Shown here piece by piece: positions 1 through 9,563 of a stretch of 64,000 nucleotides of DNA (within the stretch, counting starts at the first letter, position 1; each line of letters opens with the position of its first letter). The DNA comes from CAYOUV01 sp964407265 (GTDB lineage: Bacteria; Chloroflexota; Anaerolineae; Anaerolineales; Villigracilaceae): assembly GCA_964407265.1 (NCBI GenBank), contig CAYOUV010000009.1:1-64000 (forward strand). Reading direction: 5' to 3'. The translations under genes were made by a program, and so were the position numbers. The notes under the pieces were generated by a model. It was not told where the DNA came from. It saw only the letters and a program-made list of their open reading frames with translations, and ran no database searches.

Positions 1-3000
1 TGCGCACCCCACGACCCGCGGGCGGATTCCACCAGTGCAGCACATCCCCTGCCTCAAACTGGTGCCGCGCCGCCTCTAATATCTGGGCACGCACCAGATC
101 GGGTCGGCTATGCAGCAGCGCCAGCACGTCCTGGAGTTGGTCGCGGAAGCCAAAGGCCCCGCTGGATTGATAAAGCGCCGTGCGTCCCCACACACGGCAG
201 GAAAGCGTCTGGTAGAGCAGCCAGCGGTTGAGCATCAAATCCATGCCAGGGTCGGGGGTTTCAACCGTGATAGCCTTCAGGATATCCTCCCACTGCTGCT
301 GGACAGCCCGCCAAATGGTCTCCATATGACCCTCGGCCTGGAATTGTCCAATCAGCGTCAGGCTTTCAGCCCGGTTTGCTCCTTCGCCGATCAAGAAAAA
401 GACCTCCTCGCTTGCGCCGGGCGGCAGGTCGACGTGCAGTTGGATAGCGGCGCACGGGTCCAGCCCGGCATTGACCGCGCTTTCCAAACCAATACGACCG
501 AGAGCCGCCGGAGCGCGCAGGCTGCCCATGCGACCCAGGAACTCTGCACGGTCGGCCGTCACGCCATGCGGTTTTTTATTGGCAGCCAGAAAGGCTACGC
601 GTTCTCCGAACTCACTGTTGAAGCGGTTGGTGGCGAGCAAGGCATGTTTATCGGGCTCAAACTCCGGCATGATGTAGGCCTGGTGCGTGTCACGCGTGGT
701 GCCGAGCACCCATTCGGCGTAGTAGGTGACGGTGATACGGCGCGGACGTTTCCACAGGTTTTCCAGGCGCAGGTGCACAATCTTGATTGGCACATCCGGC
801 GCGGCGAACAGGCGCAGGTTCTGATTCAAGCCATGACTCTGGCTCTCGAAGATCGAATAGCCCGCCCCGTGACGGATCACATGTGCCGTTTCTGCCCCGG
901 CAGGCATGGGCGTCGGCGACCAGACCAGACCGGTTTCCTCATCACGCAGATAAATGGATTCGCCCGGCATATCGGTGAGCGGATCGTTGCGCCAGGGGGT
1001 CAGGCGGTTCTCGCCGCTGTTGCCTGCCCAGGTAGGGCCAGAGCCCGCTTCGGAGACCAGGAAACCGAACTGCGGGTTGGCAATGACGTTGACCCACGGG
1101 TGTGGCGTATGCTGCCCCGGCTGCAAATGGATGACATATTCCCGCCCATCGCGACTGAATCCACCCAGGCCGTTGTCCATTAACAGGTTTTCCGGGAGTT
1201 GGAGCGGTTCCGTTGGTTCGAGAGCAAGCGCCGGGGAGAGTGATGCGGTGAACTCTGGCAGGCGTGTGGAGGGGGTGGTTAAACGGAGGGCGTGTTCAGC
1301 CAGGGTCCCGTTTTTTTCATCCAAAATAACGCCCGCCACGGTTTCGAGCAGAATCTTGTCGGCAGGTTGAAGCTGGTCTGTGCGCAGCACGAAAATACCA
1401 TCGCGCTGGTTCAGGGAAGCTTCCGCACCCATGCGCTTGATCTGGCGCTGGATGGCGTTTTGCAGGTCGAGGGAATAGCCGGTATCCTGCTCGTTCAGGA
1501 TGACCAGGTTGACCGTGACATGGTGGCTGCGCCAGTAGGTGAAGGCTTGCAGGGCTTCGATCAGTAGGGGCGACTCGCCATCACGGATGCGCGTCAGCAA
1601 AATGGGGTAATCACCAGAGATACCGAAGACCCACAGGCCAGATTGCCCCTTCTCATTTTGAGCCAGGATATGCGGCGCGGCGCGTAATGCGCCGGCCGGG
1701 TAGAGCAGGGCAGATAAAAGGCGCTGGATATTTTCGACAGAGGGTGCGTCCAATCCCTGTTCGAGCAGTTCTCTTTCGCAGTGGGCGCGGGCAGCGTTGA
1801 AGGCGTGATAGATAGCTTGCCCGGACTGGTAGCGGGAGAGCTTCTCCAATGCTTCGGCACGCGAGGCGGCCGCCAGGGTCAAAAATGTGACGCGGGTTTT
1901 AGCACGGGGCTTCAGGTCAATTTCCTGCGCCAGTGACAGGATTGGGTCGAGTGTGCCTCCGACGGTTCCGGAAAGATGGCGGCTGGCGTCTTGTAGCGTC
2001 AGCGGGGCGTGCATCGTCTGTGACCTGCCCAGGAATTTGGCGCGGTCAGTCTCGTGGTCGCCGGTCACTTTACGCCCGGATTCGATAATCATGGCATGTA
2101 CCAGCACAACAGGTTTTTCGTCCGCGGAGCGCGGGCGGCGCTGGAACAGGAGCGCATTCTCTTTGGGGAGATATTCGCTCTCGATAAAAAGTTTGTTGAA
2201 GGACGGATGCCGCCTGTCGGCGGCCTGCGCTGCCAATACCACTTCGCTGTAACTGGTCAATTTGAGTCGGCGAATGCGGTCGCTGTTATTAAGGATGTTT
2301 ACCCGCCGGATTTCAACGCCGTCTACGCTGACAGTGATCCCGGTGCGCAGGGTAATGCCATTGTCGGAACGCTGGAGCTCAACCTTGTGTGGATAAAACC
2401 AAACCTCCTGATTCCTGGCTAGAATCTCGTGGCCCGCAGCCTCCGGCTTACATACCACCGGCTGGCAGGTAGCCGACCAGAGCGCACCGCTCTCGCGGTC
2501 CTGCACATAGATCCATGTGCCCCACTGGTCAAGCGTGCTGTCGGCATGCCAACGCGTCAGCGCAAACTCGCGCCACTGACTGAACCCGCTGCCCGCGTTG
2601 GTGACCAGCACGCTGGTGTCACCCTGCGAAAGCACATGTACCTGCGGGATGGGGCTATCGACCGGCACCCGCCAGGGCGCGCTGTTGACCCAGCGCACGG
2701 CCTCGTCCAAATCCACAGGTTCATCGGTATGGGGAAATTCAAGGGGCGGGTTCTGCGGAATTTTTTCCTGAAGCAAAAGTTCCACGCTCTGGATATGTTC
2801 ATCGGCGTGGAATCGCTCCACCATGACATCCTCCAACAGGAAGTTACAAGCCGCCAGCAGGACCATACCCTGGTGATGCGCCATGTAAGATTGCACGGTG
2901 GCATGGGCCTGCCCGGCTGGTAAGCGTGTTTTGGTGTAATCGAGCGCCTCGTAAAAACCAAAACGCCCGAGCATGTTCAGTCGCTCCAGGTGCGCCATGT

Positions 3001-6000
3001 TCTCCAGGACTGCCCGCGGTCGCAATGAAAGCCCAAGCACAGAGGCATAGGGCGCGATGACCAGATCATCGGGCAAGTCGCGTTTATAACCCAGCGTAGG
3101 CACACCAAAAGCTCGGTACTGGTAGTGCTGGTCGAGGTCGAAAGCATAGTAGCCTGATTCCGAGATGCCCCAGGGCACCTGGTGCTCCTGCCCGTAACTC
3201 ATCTGGGCGTCAAGCGCGGCGTAACAGCTATCCGAGAGGAAGGTCCCGGTGTAGTTTTTAGCAAACAGGGTCGGCATGAGATATTCGAACATGGTGCCGC
3301 TCCAAGAGAGCAGCACCTGCTTGCCGTTGACCTGCGTCACTGGCCGCCCCAAATGTTGCCAGTGATTTTGCGGTACATCCCCTTTGGCAATCGCAATCAG
3401 GCTGGCAATGCGGGATTCAGAGGCCAGCAAATCGTAGTAACTCGGGTCGAGCCGTTCAGCGTTGGGAGTGTAGCCGATATGGAACAACTGGCGATGCGCA
3501 TTGAATAAAAAGCGAAAATCCATGTTGCTCACGGCCGTATTCGCTTGTTCTGCCAGGTCTCGAAAACCGATCAGCAGGGGCGTGATCGTCTGGTGAGCTG
3601 AGGCGATATCAGCCTCCAGGTTTTTGCACCAATCCCGCGCATTTTCATTCCATGCAGGATCCGGGACTTGATCATCCAGGAGTTGTGTCTTGAAATGTGC
3701 CAAGGCTGTTTTGACGCGCTCGTACGCCTGAGTTGCCTGCCCCAGGGTCGGCCGTTCAGCAAGGAGCGTGTTGCGAAAATCCTGCCAGGCGGGCGTTTGC
3801 ATGATTAACTCGGTTGGCGCATCCAGGCGCTTGAGCCAGGGTGCGAACAAATCCAGGCTGCGCTGCATGTCCTGCAGGTGCTGGTACATCAAATCCAAAT
3901 AAAGTTGGAGTTCGGTCAGGGATTCGCGCTCGAGATGGGGATGACTCTCGAGCAATTCCATCAAACGATGCGAGACTCTTTCCCAGCCTTCGCCCGAAAG
4001 CCAGTCGAGAGTCTTTTTCCATTCTGACGGTTGATCCTGGACGGCGCTGACACGCTTGTAAATGCTGGTCAATTCGACTTCAAACGATTCAATCGAAGCG
4101 TGTGGATTGTTTTTTTCCAACGCCTGCAGCACTTCTGCCAGAATGTCCAGCAGGACGAGCAGTCCCTGCCACTGTTTGTTGTCCAGAAGCGGCGCATCTG
4201 CCAAAGCGAGACAGCCCTGTCTAAGCGTGATCAGGCAAGCCGCCAGGTTGCCGCTATCCACCGTGGAAACATAACGAGGCGGAAGCGCGGCCAGGGTCTG
4301 TGAGTCGTACCAGTTCATAAGATGTCCCCGGTAATGTTCCATCTTATCCATGCTCTCAAAGGTAGAGCGCAGGCGGACTGCCAGTTCCATCAAGCCGATA
4401 TAGCCCAAATCATATGCCGATAAAGTAGACACCAGGAAAAGACCGATGTTGGTGGGTGTGGTGTAATGTGCGAGACTGCCGCGCGGTGATGCTTGAAAAT
4501 GGTCCGGAGGCAGCCAGTGATCATTGGGTCCGGCAAACTGTTCAAAAAATGCCCAGGTGCGGCGCGCCAGGCGCAAAACCTGTCTGCGTTGAGTCTCCGT
4601 AAGCGGTGTGGTCGTGTATGTTACCGGTTGACTGATCCTATAGGCGACTTGGGGAGCGAGCAGCCAGGCAACCAGCAAAGGCAGCGCCACCCAAAGCGCG
4701 GTTGGATCGAAAATAGCAATTGTTATGCCCAGCAGAACAGCAATAAACGAGGAAACCGCCATCTCGCCCCAGGTTTCGAGGCGCGTATTCAATTCAAACG
4801 AACGGGCTGCATTTGCTGCAGTTGTCCACTGCAGCAAATGTTTGCGTACGATGAACAGGCGGGCAATCGTTATCCCGATGGCGCTCAAAGCCAGCAAGGC
4901 CTCGTAGGGCAGAAAGAGAATAGAAAGCATCCAACGCACGAGCTGGGGCCAGATCGGGTCGATAAGTCGTCTGAACGTTAACCGTTCGAGATGGCGCTTG
5001 CCCTGCTGCACAGTTTGCACCGCAATCGGCAGGGCGAAAGGCAGCAACACGAGCAGAGTCCAGACCAGGGGTGACCCGGGCAGGAACAGCCAACCAGCGA
5101 TGAGCAATGCCAGCATGGTAGGAGGCAGCAGGCTGCGCCGCAGGTTGTCGAATATTTTCCAGCGGTTGATTATAGAAAGGCGGTTGGGCGCCATCCCGTT
5201 TTTGGTGCGAACAGTGGGGAACAACCAGGGTAGTAACTGCCAGTCGCCCCGGATCCAACGCCGCAGGCGGTGGGCGTAGACCAGGTAGCGCGACGGATAT
5301 TCCTCGTATAGGACGATGTCCGTGACCAGCGCAGCGCGTCCGTAAATTCCCTCAAATAGATCGTGGCTGAGCAGGGTATTCTGGCGTACCTGCCCCGCCA
5401 GGCTGCGCTCAAAAGCGGCGACATCATAAATTCCTTTGCCGACGTAACTACCTTCGCCAAATAAATCCTGATACACATCCGAAACAGCAAAGGAGTACAG
5501 GTCAAAACCTGCATTCGCGGCAAATATTTTCGAAAAAGGAGAACGGTTCGCGCTGGTTGGCTTGATAGCCACACGTGGTTGCAGCACGGTATAACCAGCA
5601 ATCACCGAGCGCCCATCCGGGGAAAATTCGGCATGGTTAAGCGGGTGCGCCAGGGTGGCGATCAACCGGTTAGCGCTGCCCTGCGGCATGGATGTGTCCG
5701 CATCCAGCGTGATCACATATTTGATGCCGTTTAGGATGCTCACATCCCCAACCTGCGTTGTGTAAGATGTTTCACCAAGGTCAAGCAGCAGACGATTAAA
5801 ATCCGCCAGTTTGCCGCGTTTGCGTTCCCAACCCATCCAGACCCCTTCAGACGGATTCCACTGGCGTTGACGGTGGAATAAATAAAAGGGTGTCGCCGGC
5901 GCGTATTTTTTATTAAGGTTTTCAATGCCCGTTCTTGCAAGCGCAAGCAGTTGTTCATCCTGCGGCATGTCCCGTGCCGGGGCATCCCCAAAATCGGTCA

Positions 6001-7417
6001 GCAGGGCATAGGTCAGTTGCGGGTCGGGGTTGGACAAGTAACAAAGTTCCAACTCTTGCCAGAGATGGCTGAGTTCACCGCTGCTTTCCAGTAAACTGGG
6101 GACAACCACCATGGTGCGGTTGCCCGGCGGGATACCCTCCGAAAAATCCATGCGCGCCAGGCTTTGGGGTTTGATGCGGTGGGTTACATTCCAGTTTACA
6201 AGAGCAATAGCGGCGTCCAGAGCCAATCCAAACCCAAGCAGGCCGACAGCGACAAGTTGGGCAAGCGAGCCGCCCGAAAACATTGTGTAAGTAAGCAGCC
6301 CCACAGCGAACAACACAGAAAGGATAATGATGCTCCCCAGATATATGCCGGTGGGGACTGCAAGCAACGCGCGGCGAATCCGGAGGTTTAATCCAGGCTG
6401 GTAGCTGATACTGGCTTCAAGCGTCGTTCGTCCTGCATCCCGCAGGTAAAAGCCGACATGCGCTGGCCGCCCTGAGGTCTTGTTCTTTGCGTTACGAGCG
6501 AGGTCAACTGCGGCGAGCGCGACCTCCTCTTCGCTGAAGGCCGAGTAGCGTGCCAGTTCCTCGACGATATTGCGATAACTGTTCCGAGTTTCAAAATCCA
6601 TAAGCGCATAGATCCCCGCAGGATCGTCGCGTAAAATCTGTTCCACCCGGCTGGTTTGATCAAAAAAGGTTTTCCAATCCGTGGTGGAGAGCAAGCGCAG
6701 GCTGAGGAAACAGTTGGCTACAATGGTCTCGTTTGCCAGCGGCGGAGAACCGAACCGGTTCGGGATTTCTCGCAATAGTCCCGGTTCCAGCACGCGGCTC
6801 AAGCCCTTTGGCACATCCATCCCGGTCAGTTCAGCGGAGGCATAGACCAGCTGCTCCAAAATCCCGATGCGCAACATGCTCGGCCATGCCCACAGTTCCC
6901 CAATCGTCAGGGGTGTGATCTGCTGATAGGCCTGCAAAAAAGTAGAAGCTTGAGTCAGGTCGAGTTGGCTTTGACTGTATCCAATCCATTCCTGCGCCAG
7001 GGCAAATATGCGAGGCAGTCCTGCTTGCTGGATTGGGCTCGGATCTCCTTGCGATGGTGTCTGGTACAGTTGTGGTAACTGCTTAAGAAAACTGACTGGC
7101 AGGTTTTCTTCGATCTGGCGGAAAGTTTGTTTTACAACATAAAAATTATCCAGCATCCATTCGCCTGCGCGGGAAACTGGTAAATCCTCGAGTGGAATGG
7201 TTTTGAAGATAGTATTGGCATTACGCAAAGCCTGCTCCCAGATATTCAGGTGTTCCAGCAGGTCGACTTTGGCGGGGTGAGATATTTCCACTGTTTCCTG
7301 TGTGGGTACCGAGGCGACCTGGTGCTTTTTCGCCAGGTGGTGCGCAAATTCACCCAGTCGTGTTTCTGCATCCGGGTTGGTGTGATCAGAAGGAATTACT
7401 TGCGGGGTAGCCTGCAT
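1..7417 (-). CDS. Cyclic beta-1,2-glucan synthase (NdvB/ChvB type), 3' end missing
   Basis: Translating the minus strand from the ATG at 7417 gives one uninterrupted frame of 2472 codons to the window edge. Rhizobial NdvB/ChvB proteins are about 2800 residues, so roughly the last 350-400 are missing. Domains in order: a helical N-terminal region, membrane segments near 346-409, a GT84 core (VVVPSL near 434, LDADTSMPQG near 568, SYVGKGIYD near 660, RWIRGDW near 720), more membrane segments to about 920, a glycoamylase-like cyclisation domain (near 980-1530, including MAHHQGMV near 1511), and GH94-type regions (near 1600-1660 and from about 2070; FGFRDQLQD and HWWNPPAGRG near the edge). The family makes cyclic beta-1,2-glucan from UDP-glucose at the inner membrane. 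The start lies 9 nt after the universal stress gene, so the two are probably co-transcribed. The family call is firm; the product in this organism is inferred. Confidence 0.93.
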   Translation of the reverse strand, partial: MQATPQVIPSDHTNPDAETRLGEFAHHLAKKHQVASVPTQETVEISHPAKVDLLEHLNIWEQALRNANTIFKTIPLEDLPVSRAGEWMLDNFYVVKQTFRQIEENLPVSFLKQLPQLYQTPSQGDPSPIQQAGLPRIFALAQEWIGYSQSQLDLTQASTFLQAYQQITPLTIGELWAWPSMLRIGILEQLVYASAELTGMDVPKGLSRVLEPGLLREIPNRFGSPPLANETIVANCFLSLRLLSTTDWKTFFDQTSRVEQILRDDPAGIYALMDFETRNSYRNIVEELARYSAFSEEEVALAAVDLARNAKNKTSGRPAHVGFYLRDAGRTTLEASISYQPGLNLRIRRALLAVPTGIYLGSIIILSVLFAVGLLTYTMFSGGSLAQLVAVGLLGFGLALDAAIALVNWNVTHRIKPQSLARMDFSEGIPPGNRTMVVVPSLLESSGELSHLWQELELCYLSNPDPQLTYALLTDFGDAPARDMPQDEQLLALARTGIENLNKKYAPATPFYLFHRQRQWNPSEGVWMGWERKRGKLADFNRLLLDLGETSYTTQVGDVSILNGIKYVITLDADTSMPQGSANRLIATLAHPLNHAEFSPDGRSVIAGYTVLQPRVAIKPTSANRSPFSKIFAANAGFDLYSFAVSDVYQDLFGEGSYVGKGIYDVAAFERSLAGQVRQNTLLSHDLFEGIYGRAALVTDIVLYEEYPSRYLVYAHRLRRWIRGDWQLLPWLFPTVRTKNGMAPNRLSIINRWKIFDNLRRSLLPPTMLALLIAGWLFLPGSPLVWTLLVLLPFALPIAVQTVQQGKRHLERLTFRRLIDPIWPQLVRWMLSILFLPYEALLALSAIGITIARLFIVRKHLLQWTTAANAARSFELNTRLETWGEMAVSSFIAVLLGITIAIFDPTALWVALPLLVAWLLAPQVAYRISQPVTYTTTPLTETQRRQVLRLARRTWAFFEQFAGPNDHWLPPDHFQASPRGSLAHYTTPTNIGLFLVSTLSAYDLGYIGLMELAVRLRSTFESMDKMEHYRGHLMNWYDSQTLAALPPRYVSTVDSGNLAACLITLRQGCLALADAPLLDNKQWQGLLVLLDILAEVLQALEKNNPHASIESFEVELTSIYKRVSAVQDQPSEWKKTLDWLSGEGWERVSHRLMELLESHPHLERESLTELQLYLDLMYQHLQDMQRSLDLFAPWLKRLDAPTELIMQTPAWQDFRNTLLAERPTLGQATQAYERVKTALAHFKTQLLDDQVPDPAWNENARDWCKNLEADIASAHQTITPLLIGFRDLAEQANTAVSNMDFRFLFNAHRQLFHIGYTPNAERLDPSYYDLLASESRIASLIAIAKGDVPQNHWQHLGRPVTQVNGKQVLLSWSGTMFEYLMPTLFAKNYTGTFLSDSCYAALDAQMSYGQEHQVPWGISESGYYAFDLDQHYQYRAFGVPTLGYKRDLPDDLVIAPYASVLGLSLRPRAVLENMAHLERLNMLGRFGFYEALDYTKTRLPAGQAHATVQSYMAHHQGMVLLAACNFLLEDVMVERFHADEHIQSVELLLQEKIPQNPPLEFPHTDEPVDLDEAVRWVNSAPWRVPVDSPIPQVHVLSQGDTSVLVTNAGSGFSQWREFALTRWHADSTLDQWGTWIYVQDRESGALWSATCQPVVCKPEAAGHEILARNQEVWFYPHKVELQRSDNGITLRTGITVSVDGVEIRRVNILNNSDRIRRLKLTSYSEVVLAAQAADRRHPSFNKLFIESEYLPKENALLFQRRPRSADEKPVVLVHAMIIESGRKVTGDHETDRAKFLGRSQTMHAPLTLQDASRHLSGTVGGTLDPILSLAQEIDLKPRAKTRVTFLTLAAASRAEALEKLSRYQSGQAIYHAFNAARAHCERELLEQGLDAPSVENIQRLLSALLYPAGALRAAPHILAQNEKGQSGLWVFGISGDYPILLTRIRDGESPLLIEALQAFTYWRSHHVTVNLVILNEQDTGYSLDLQNAIQRQIKRMGAEASLNQRDGIFVLRTDQLQPADKILLETVAGVILDEKNGTLAEHALRLTTPSTRLPEFTASLSPALALEPTEPLQLPENLLMDNGLGGFSRDGREYVIHLQPGQHTPHPWVNVIANPQFGFLVSEAGSGPTWAGNSGENRLTPWRNDPLTDMPGESIYLRDEETGLVWSPTPMPAGAETAHVIRHGAGYSIFESQSHGLNQNLRLFAAPDVPIKIVHLRLENLWKRPRRITVTYYAEWVLGTTRDTHQAYIMPEFEPDKHALLATNRFNSEFGERVAFLAANKKPHGVTADRAEFLGRMGSLRAPAALGRIGLESAVNAGLDPCAAIQLHVDLPPGASEEVFFLIGEGANRAESLTLIGQFQAEGHMETIWRAVQQQWEDILKAITVETPDPGMDLMLNRWLLYQTLSCRVWGRTALYQSSGAFGFRDQLQDVLALLHSRPDLVRAQILEAARHQFEAGDVLHWWNPPAGRGVR

Positions 7418-7426
7418 AAGCTAATG

Positions 7427-8392
7427 TTATGTTAGTTCTCTTGATGACAACTCAATCGATTTTTGCTCATGTTTGGCGGGTAGGTCCTGAACGATCAGAA
7501 GAGATACTTTGCCATACAGGATGAAATTATTGACCACACTGCCATACGGCCATTCGTGTTTCCCCGAATAGCCATGCGCACTCAGCGTGACCATGTCTAT
7601 ATTTTCCCGTTCAACCACTTGATGTAAGGCTGCAACCGTGTGATCACTGATAATGAGATGGGTTTGAACAGCAATGCCTTGCAGATACGAACGCGACTTC
7701 ACCTGTTCAAGATATTGCCCGGCTTCTTCTCGATTCCGCGCGACAACGCGATTGGATAGCTCGAGATCTTCGTGTGCCGAGGGCATCTGGCGCGCCATTT
7801 CGGGGGTTTGGACCACATGCACAAGATGGATCGTTGACTTATGAAGACGCGCCAATTGCGTGATGATCGGTAGAACATGTTCTGCCCGCTGGGAACCATC
7901 CAACGGCACCAAGATGCTCTGATAAAACGGAGTTGCTGATAATTCACCAGCCGGGAGGTCCTGTTGGTGTGCCCGAACGATGAGCATTGACGTTGGTGCG
8001 CTCAGGATGATTTTTTGTGTAATGCTGCTGATGCCCCATTGCGTTAATCCATGACGTCCATGGCTGCTCAAAATGATCAATTTCATGGCCTCATTTTGGG
8101 CGTATTTCGTAATTCCCTCCGCTACCAAGCCTTCCAGTACTATTACGTGTGCCCGAATATTTGATTCTTTTAACCGCGCCTTGATCTCTTCCAGGTAGAG
8201 AGTCGCTTTTGTTTTTTGGATTTGCCAGTTAAGCAAATCAAATAATTGCGCTGATACGCCTGCCTGATTCTTTTCAAGCATGCGAAGCAACGTAATTTCT
8301 GCGTCAAAGGAATGGGCGAAGGCAGCCGCATGAGGCAACACACATTCGGCCAATTGAGAACCGTCCAGAGGAATAAGAATGGGATCGAACAT
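7427..8392 (-). CDS. Tandem universal stress protein (two UspA domains)
   Basis: This 321-residue protein has two UspA domains, about 1-142 and 158-305. Each opens with an I-L-[IV]-P-L-D-G-S-Q strand and loop, and each ends in an ATP-loop-like region (SSHGRHG; SAHGYSG...GSVV). Universal stress proteins are cytosolic nucleotide-binding proteins induced by starvation or stress. The ATG is preceded by GAAGGGATGAT, giving a Shine-Dalgarno sequence. The gene ends 9 nt before the cyclic glucan synthase, which suggests an operon linking envelope glucan synthesis to stress. A perfect 44-bp inverted repeat lies about 30 bp upstream of the start and may be an operator. Confidence 0.93.
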   Translation of the reverse strand: MFDPILIPLDGSQLAECVLPHAAAFAHSFDAEITLLRMLEKNQAGVSAQLFDLLNWQIQKTKATLYLEEIKARLKESNIRAHVIVLEGLVAEGITKYAQNEAMKLIILSSHGRHGLTQWGISSITQKIILSAPTSMLIVRAHQQDLPAGELSATPFYQSILVPLDGSQRAEHVLPIITQLARLHKSTIHLVHVVQTPEMARQMPSAHEDLELSNRVVARNREEAGQYLEQVKSRSYLQGIAVQTHLIISDHTVAALHQVVERENIDMVTLSAHGYSGKHEWPYGSVVNNFILYGKVSLLIVQDLPAKHEQKSIELSSRELT

Positions 8393-8421
8393 ATCATCCC
8401 TTCAATTCTTGCATACTGTCA

Positions 8422-8465
8422 AATTTAGTTGGAATAAGTATTGGAATACTTATTCCAACTAAATT
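8422..8465. promoter_or_regulatory. Perfect 21-bp inverted repeat upstream of usp/glucan synthase operon
   Basis: Two perfectly complementary 21-base arms (8422-8442 and 8445-8465) are separated by GG. The core contains GGAATAAGTATT. It lies 30-73 bp upstream of the universal stress gene start, where a promoter would be. No gene on the plus strand reads into it and no T-run follows, so a terminator role is unlikely. A partial echo (CTTATTCCAGTATAC) occurs near 8609. It could be an operator for a dimeric regulator, or a cruciform. Confidence 0.6.
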
Positions 8466-8761
8466 GTACTGGTAGTTATGTTGTGATTGGGTGTGGGATT
8501 CATCTCGCGTATGCGAGTGTGATTAAGGATTGCCGTGGAATGTTACGATACGTGGATTTATAACGCATCTGGCAGAAATGAGTCATCCAACCGTAAGCGG
8601 TTTAGCCTACTTATTCCAGTATACTCTACTTTGTTGTTGGAGGTTGAGATTCTGAAACAACCAAGAAAATTTCCGGGAAAAAAGATGGTAAGTTGCATGG
8701 AAAGAAAGTCCCCTGGTTAAAAAACTCAAATTTCGAAGTTTGCTTTAATTTGATTTGAAAG
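8466..8761. other. Gene-poor AT-rich stretch
   Basis: I see no supported gene here. The only open frame (8535-8720, plus, 61 codons) has no Shine-Dalgarno sequence, no recognisable domain and atypical composition. A small hairpin (CTCGC...GCGAG) lies near 8506-8519. The stretch is more AT-rich than the flanking coding sequence and joins a palindrome on each side to the ssb remnant. Confidence 0.5.
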
Positions 8762-8795
8762 TAAACAACATGGTGAAATTTCACCATGTTGTTTA
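8762..8795. repeat. Perfect 34-bp palindrome
   Basis: Positions 8762-8778 and 8779-8795 are exact reverse complements with no spacer; the centre reads GGTGAAATTTCACC. No T-run follows on either strand, so a standard terminator is doubtful. It lies 35 bp beyond the end of the decayed ssb remnant and could be a former terminator, a protein-binding site or an element end. Function is not assignable. Confidence 0.55.
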
Positions 8796-8829
8796 AACTA
8801 ACGGCCCCGATTGGGTTTGGAATTGCATT

Positions 8830-9184
8830 TTAGACAAAACGATCAAGGTAAATTGAAACAGGTTTACCAGCACCAACTCGGTTGACAGCACAAGACCAGG
8901 GGAGCATTTGTGTACTGTATTTCGTGAAGAACCTGGTTTCGCCTTCGTGTTCATAGCGATCCGTCTTCAAGTGGCTTTCCAGGCAAACCAAGCTACCTTT
9001 TGTAAATATTCCTGGCAGACCAAACTAGGGCGGCCCCAAGCCTCGACATTCATCCATTCGGTATTTTCCTTGACGGCGCCTTCCTGGGACTTCCAACGCT
9101 GGCCAACAGCCAGGCTGAACGTGGTAACTTTTTTCCGGTCGGCGTGAAACGCAACTCCGGGTCCTTGCCAAGACGACCAATCAA
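8830..9184 (-). pseudogene. Frameshifted ssb (single-stranded DNA-binding protein) remnant
   Basis: Minus-strand translation needs three frames to recover one SSB-like protein. LIGRLGKDPELRFTPTGKK is read first. A one-base loss in an A-run near 9135 shifts the frame, and it continues as VTTFSLAVGQRW, then NTEWMNVEAWGR, then EYLQK. A second shift near 8992 is followed by LKTDRYEHEGETRFFTKY. These blocks match the SSB OB-fold order. No intact start is visible, and the tail past about 8915 is not recognisable as an SSB acidic tip. An intact but different ssb lies at 22015-22434, so this is a decayed paralogue. Two independent frame breaks make sequencing error unlikely, though not impossible. 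Confidence 0.85.
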
Positions 9185-9262
9185 CTGTTCACGGTTGAGG
9201 GCTGGACTTTTATATCATCCTTTTTAGGCCGGACCAAATCCGGGGTGAATAACCGAGTTAAG

Positions 9263-9460
9263 TTATACTTTCTTCAATGCAGGCAGACCAGTCTTCATTT
9301 CGACCACTTTGTAACCGGCCGGAACCGCATCCAGTGCATCTGCCGGGCGAACGTCACGGGCGAAGAAATACAACTTGCCCTCGCTGCCGCCGGCGCGTTT
9401 GACCGTTTTACCATGAAGATAATAGGTCTGACCTTTAGAATTCTTGAACGAGAAAGCCAT
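9263..9460 (-). CDS. Small conserved hypothetical protein (65 aa)
   Basis: The protein is short and basic, with an aromatic N-terminal half (KGQTYYLHGKTV, KLYFFARDV) and the motif ALDAVPAGYKVVE. Similar small proteins occur in other Anaerolineae genomes to my recollection, but I know no assigned function. The start is well supported by GAGGAG 6 nt upstream of the ATG. It stands alone between the ssb remnant and a divergent phosphodiesterase gene. No signal peptide or membrane segment is apparent. Confidence 0.8.
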   Translation of the reverse strand: MAFSFKNSKGQTYYLHGKTVKRAGGSEGKLYFFARDVRPADALDAVPAGYKVVEMKTGLPALKKV

Positions 9461-9563
9461 TAGAGTCTCCTCTCTTTGGGTTGGATAAAATACTAATTGT
9501 AGTGTAGCAAAGAATTCTCAAATGTCAACCTTATTTCTTAAGCAAAAATTGACGAATATTAAC

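Noticed and set aside
110..1183. 357-codon open frame on the plus strand
   Set aside because: It is antisense to the cyclic glucan synthase, whose minus-strand translation has strong GH94 motifs in this stretch.
8535..8720. 61-codon plus-strand frame
   Set aside because: No ribosome-binding site, no recognised motif, in a gene-poor stretch; chance frame.
8908..9147. 79-codon plus-strand frame
   Set aside because: Antisense to the ssb remnant; no domain and no ribosome-binding site.
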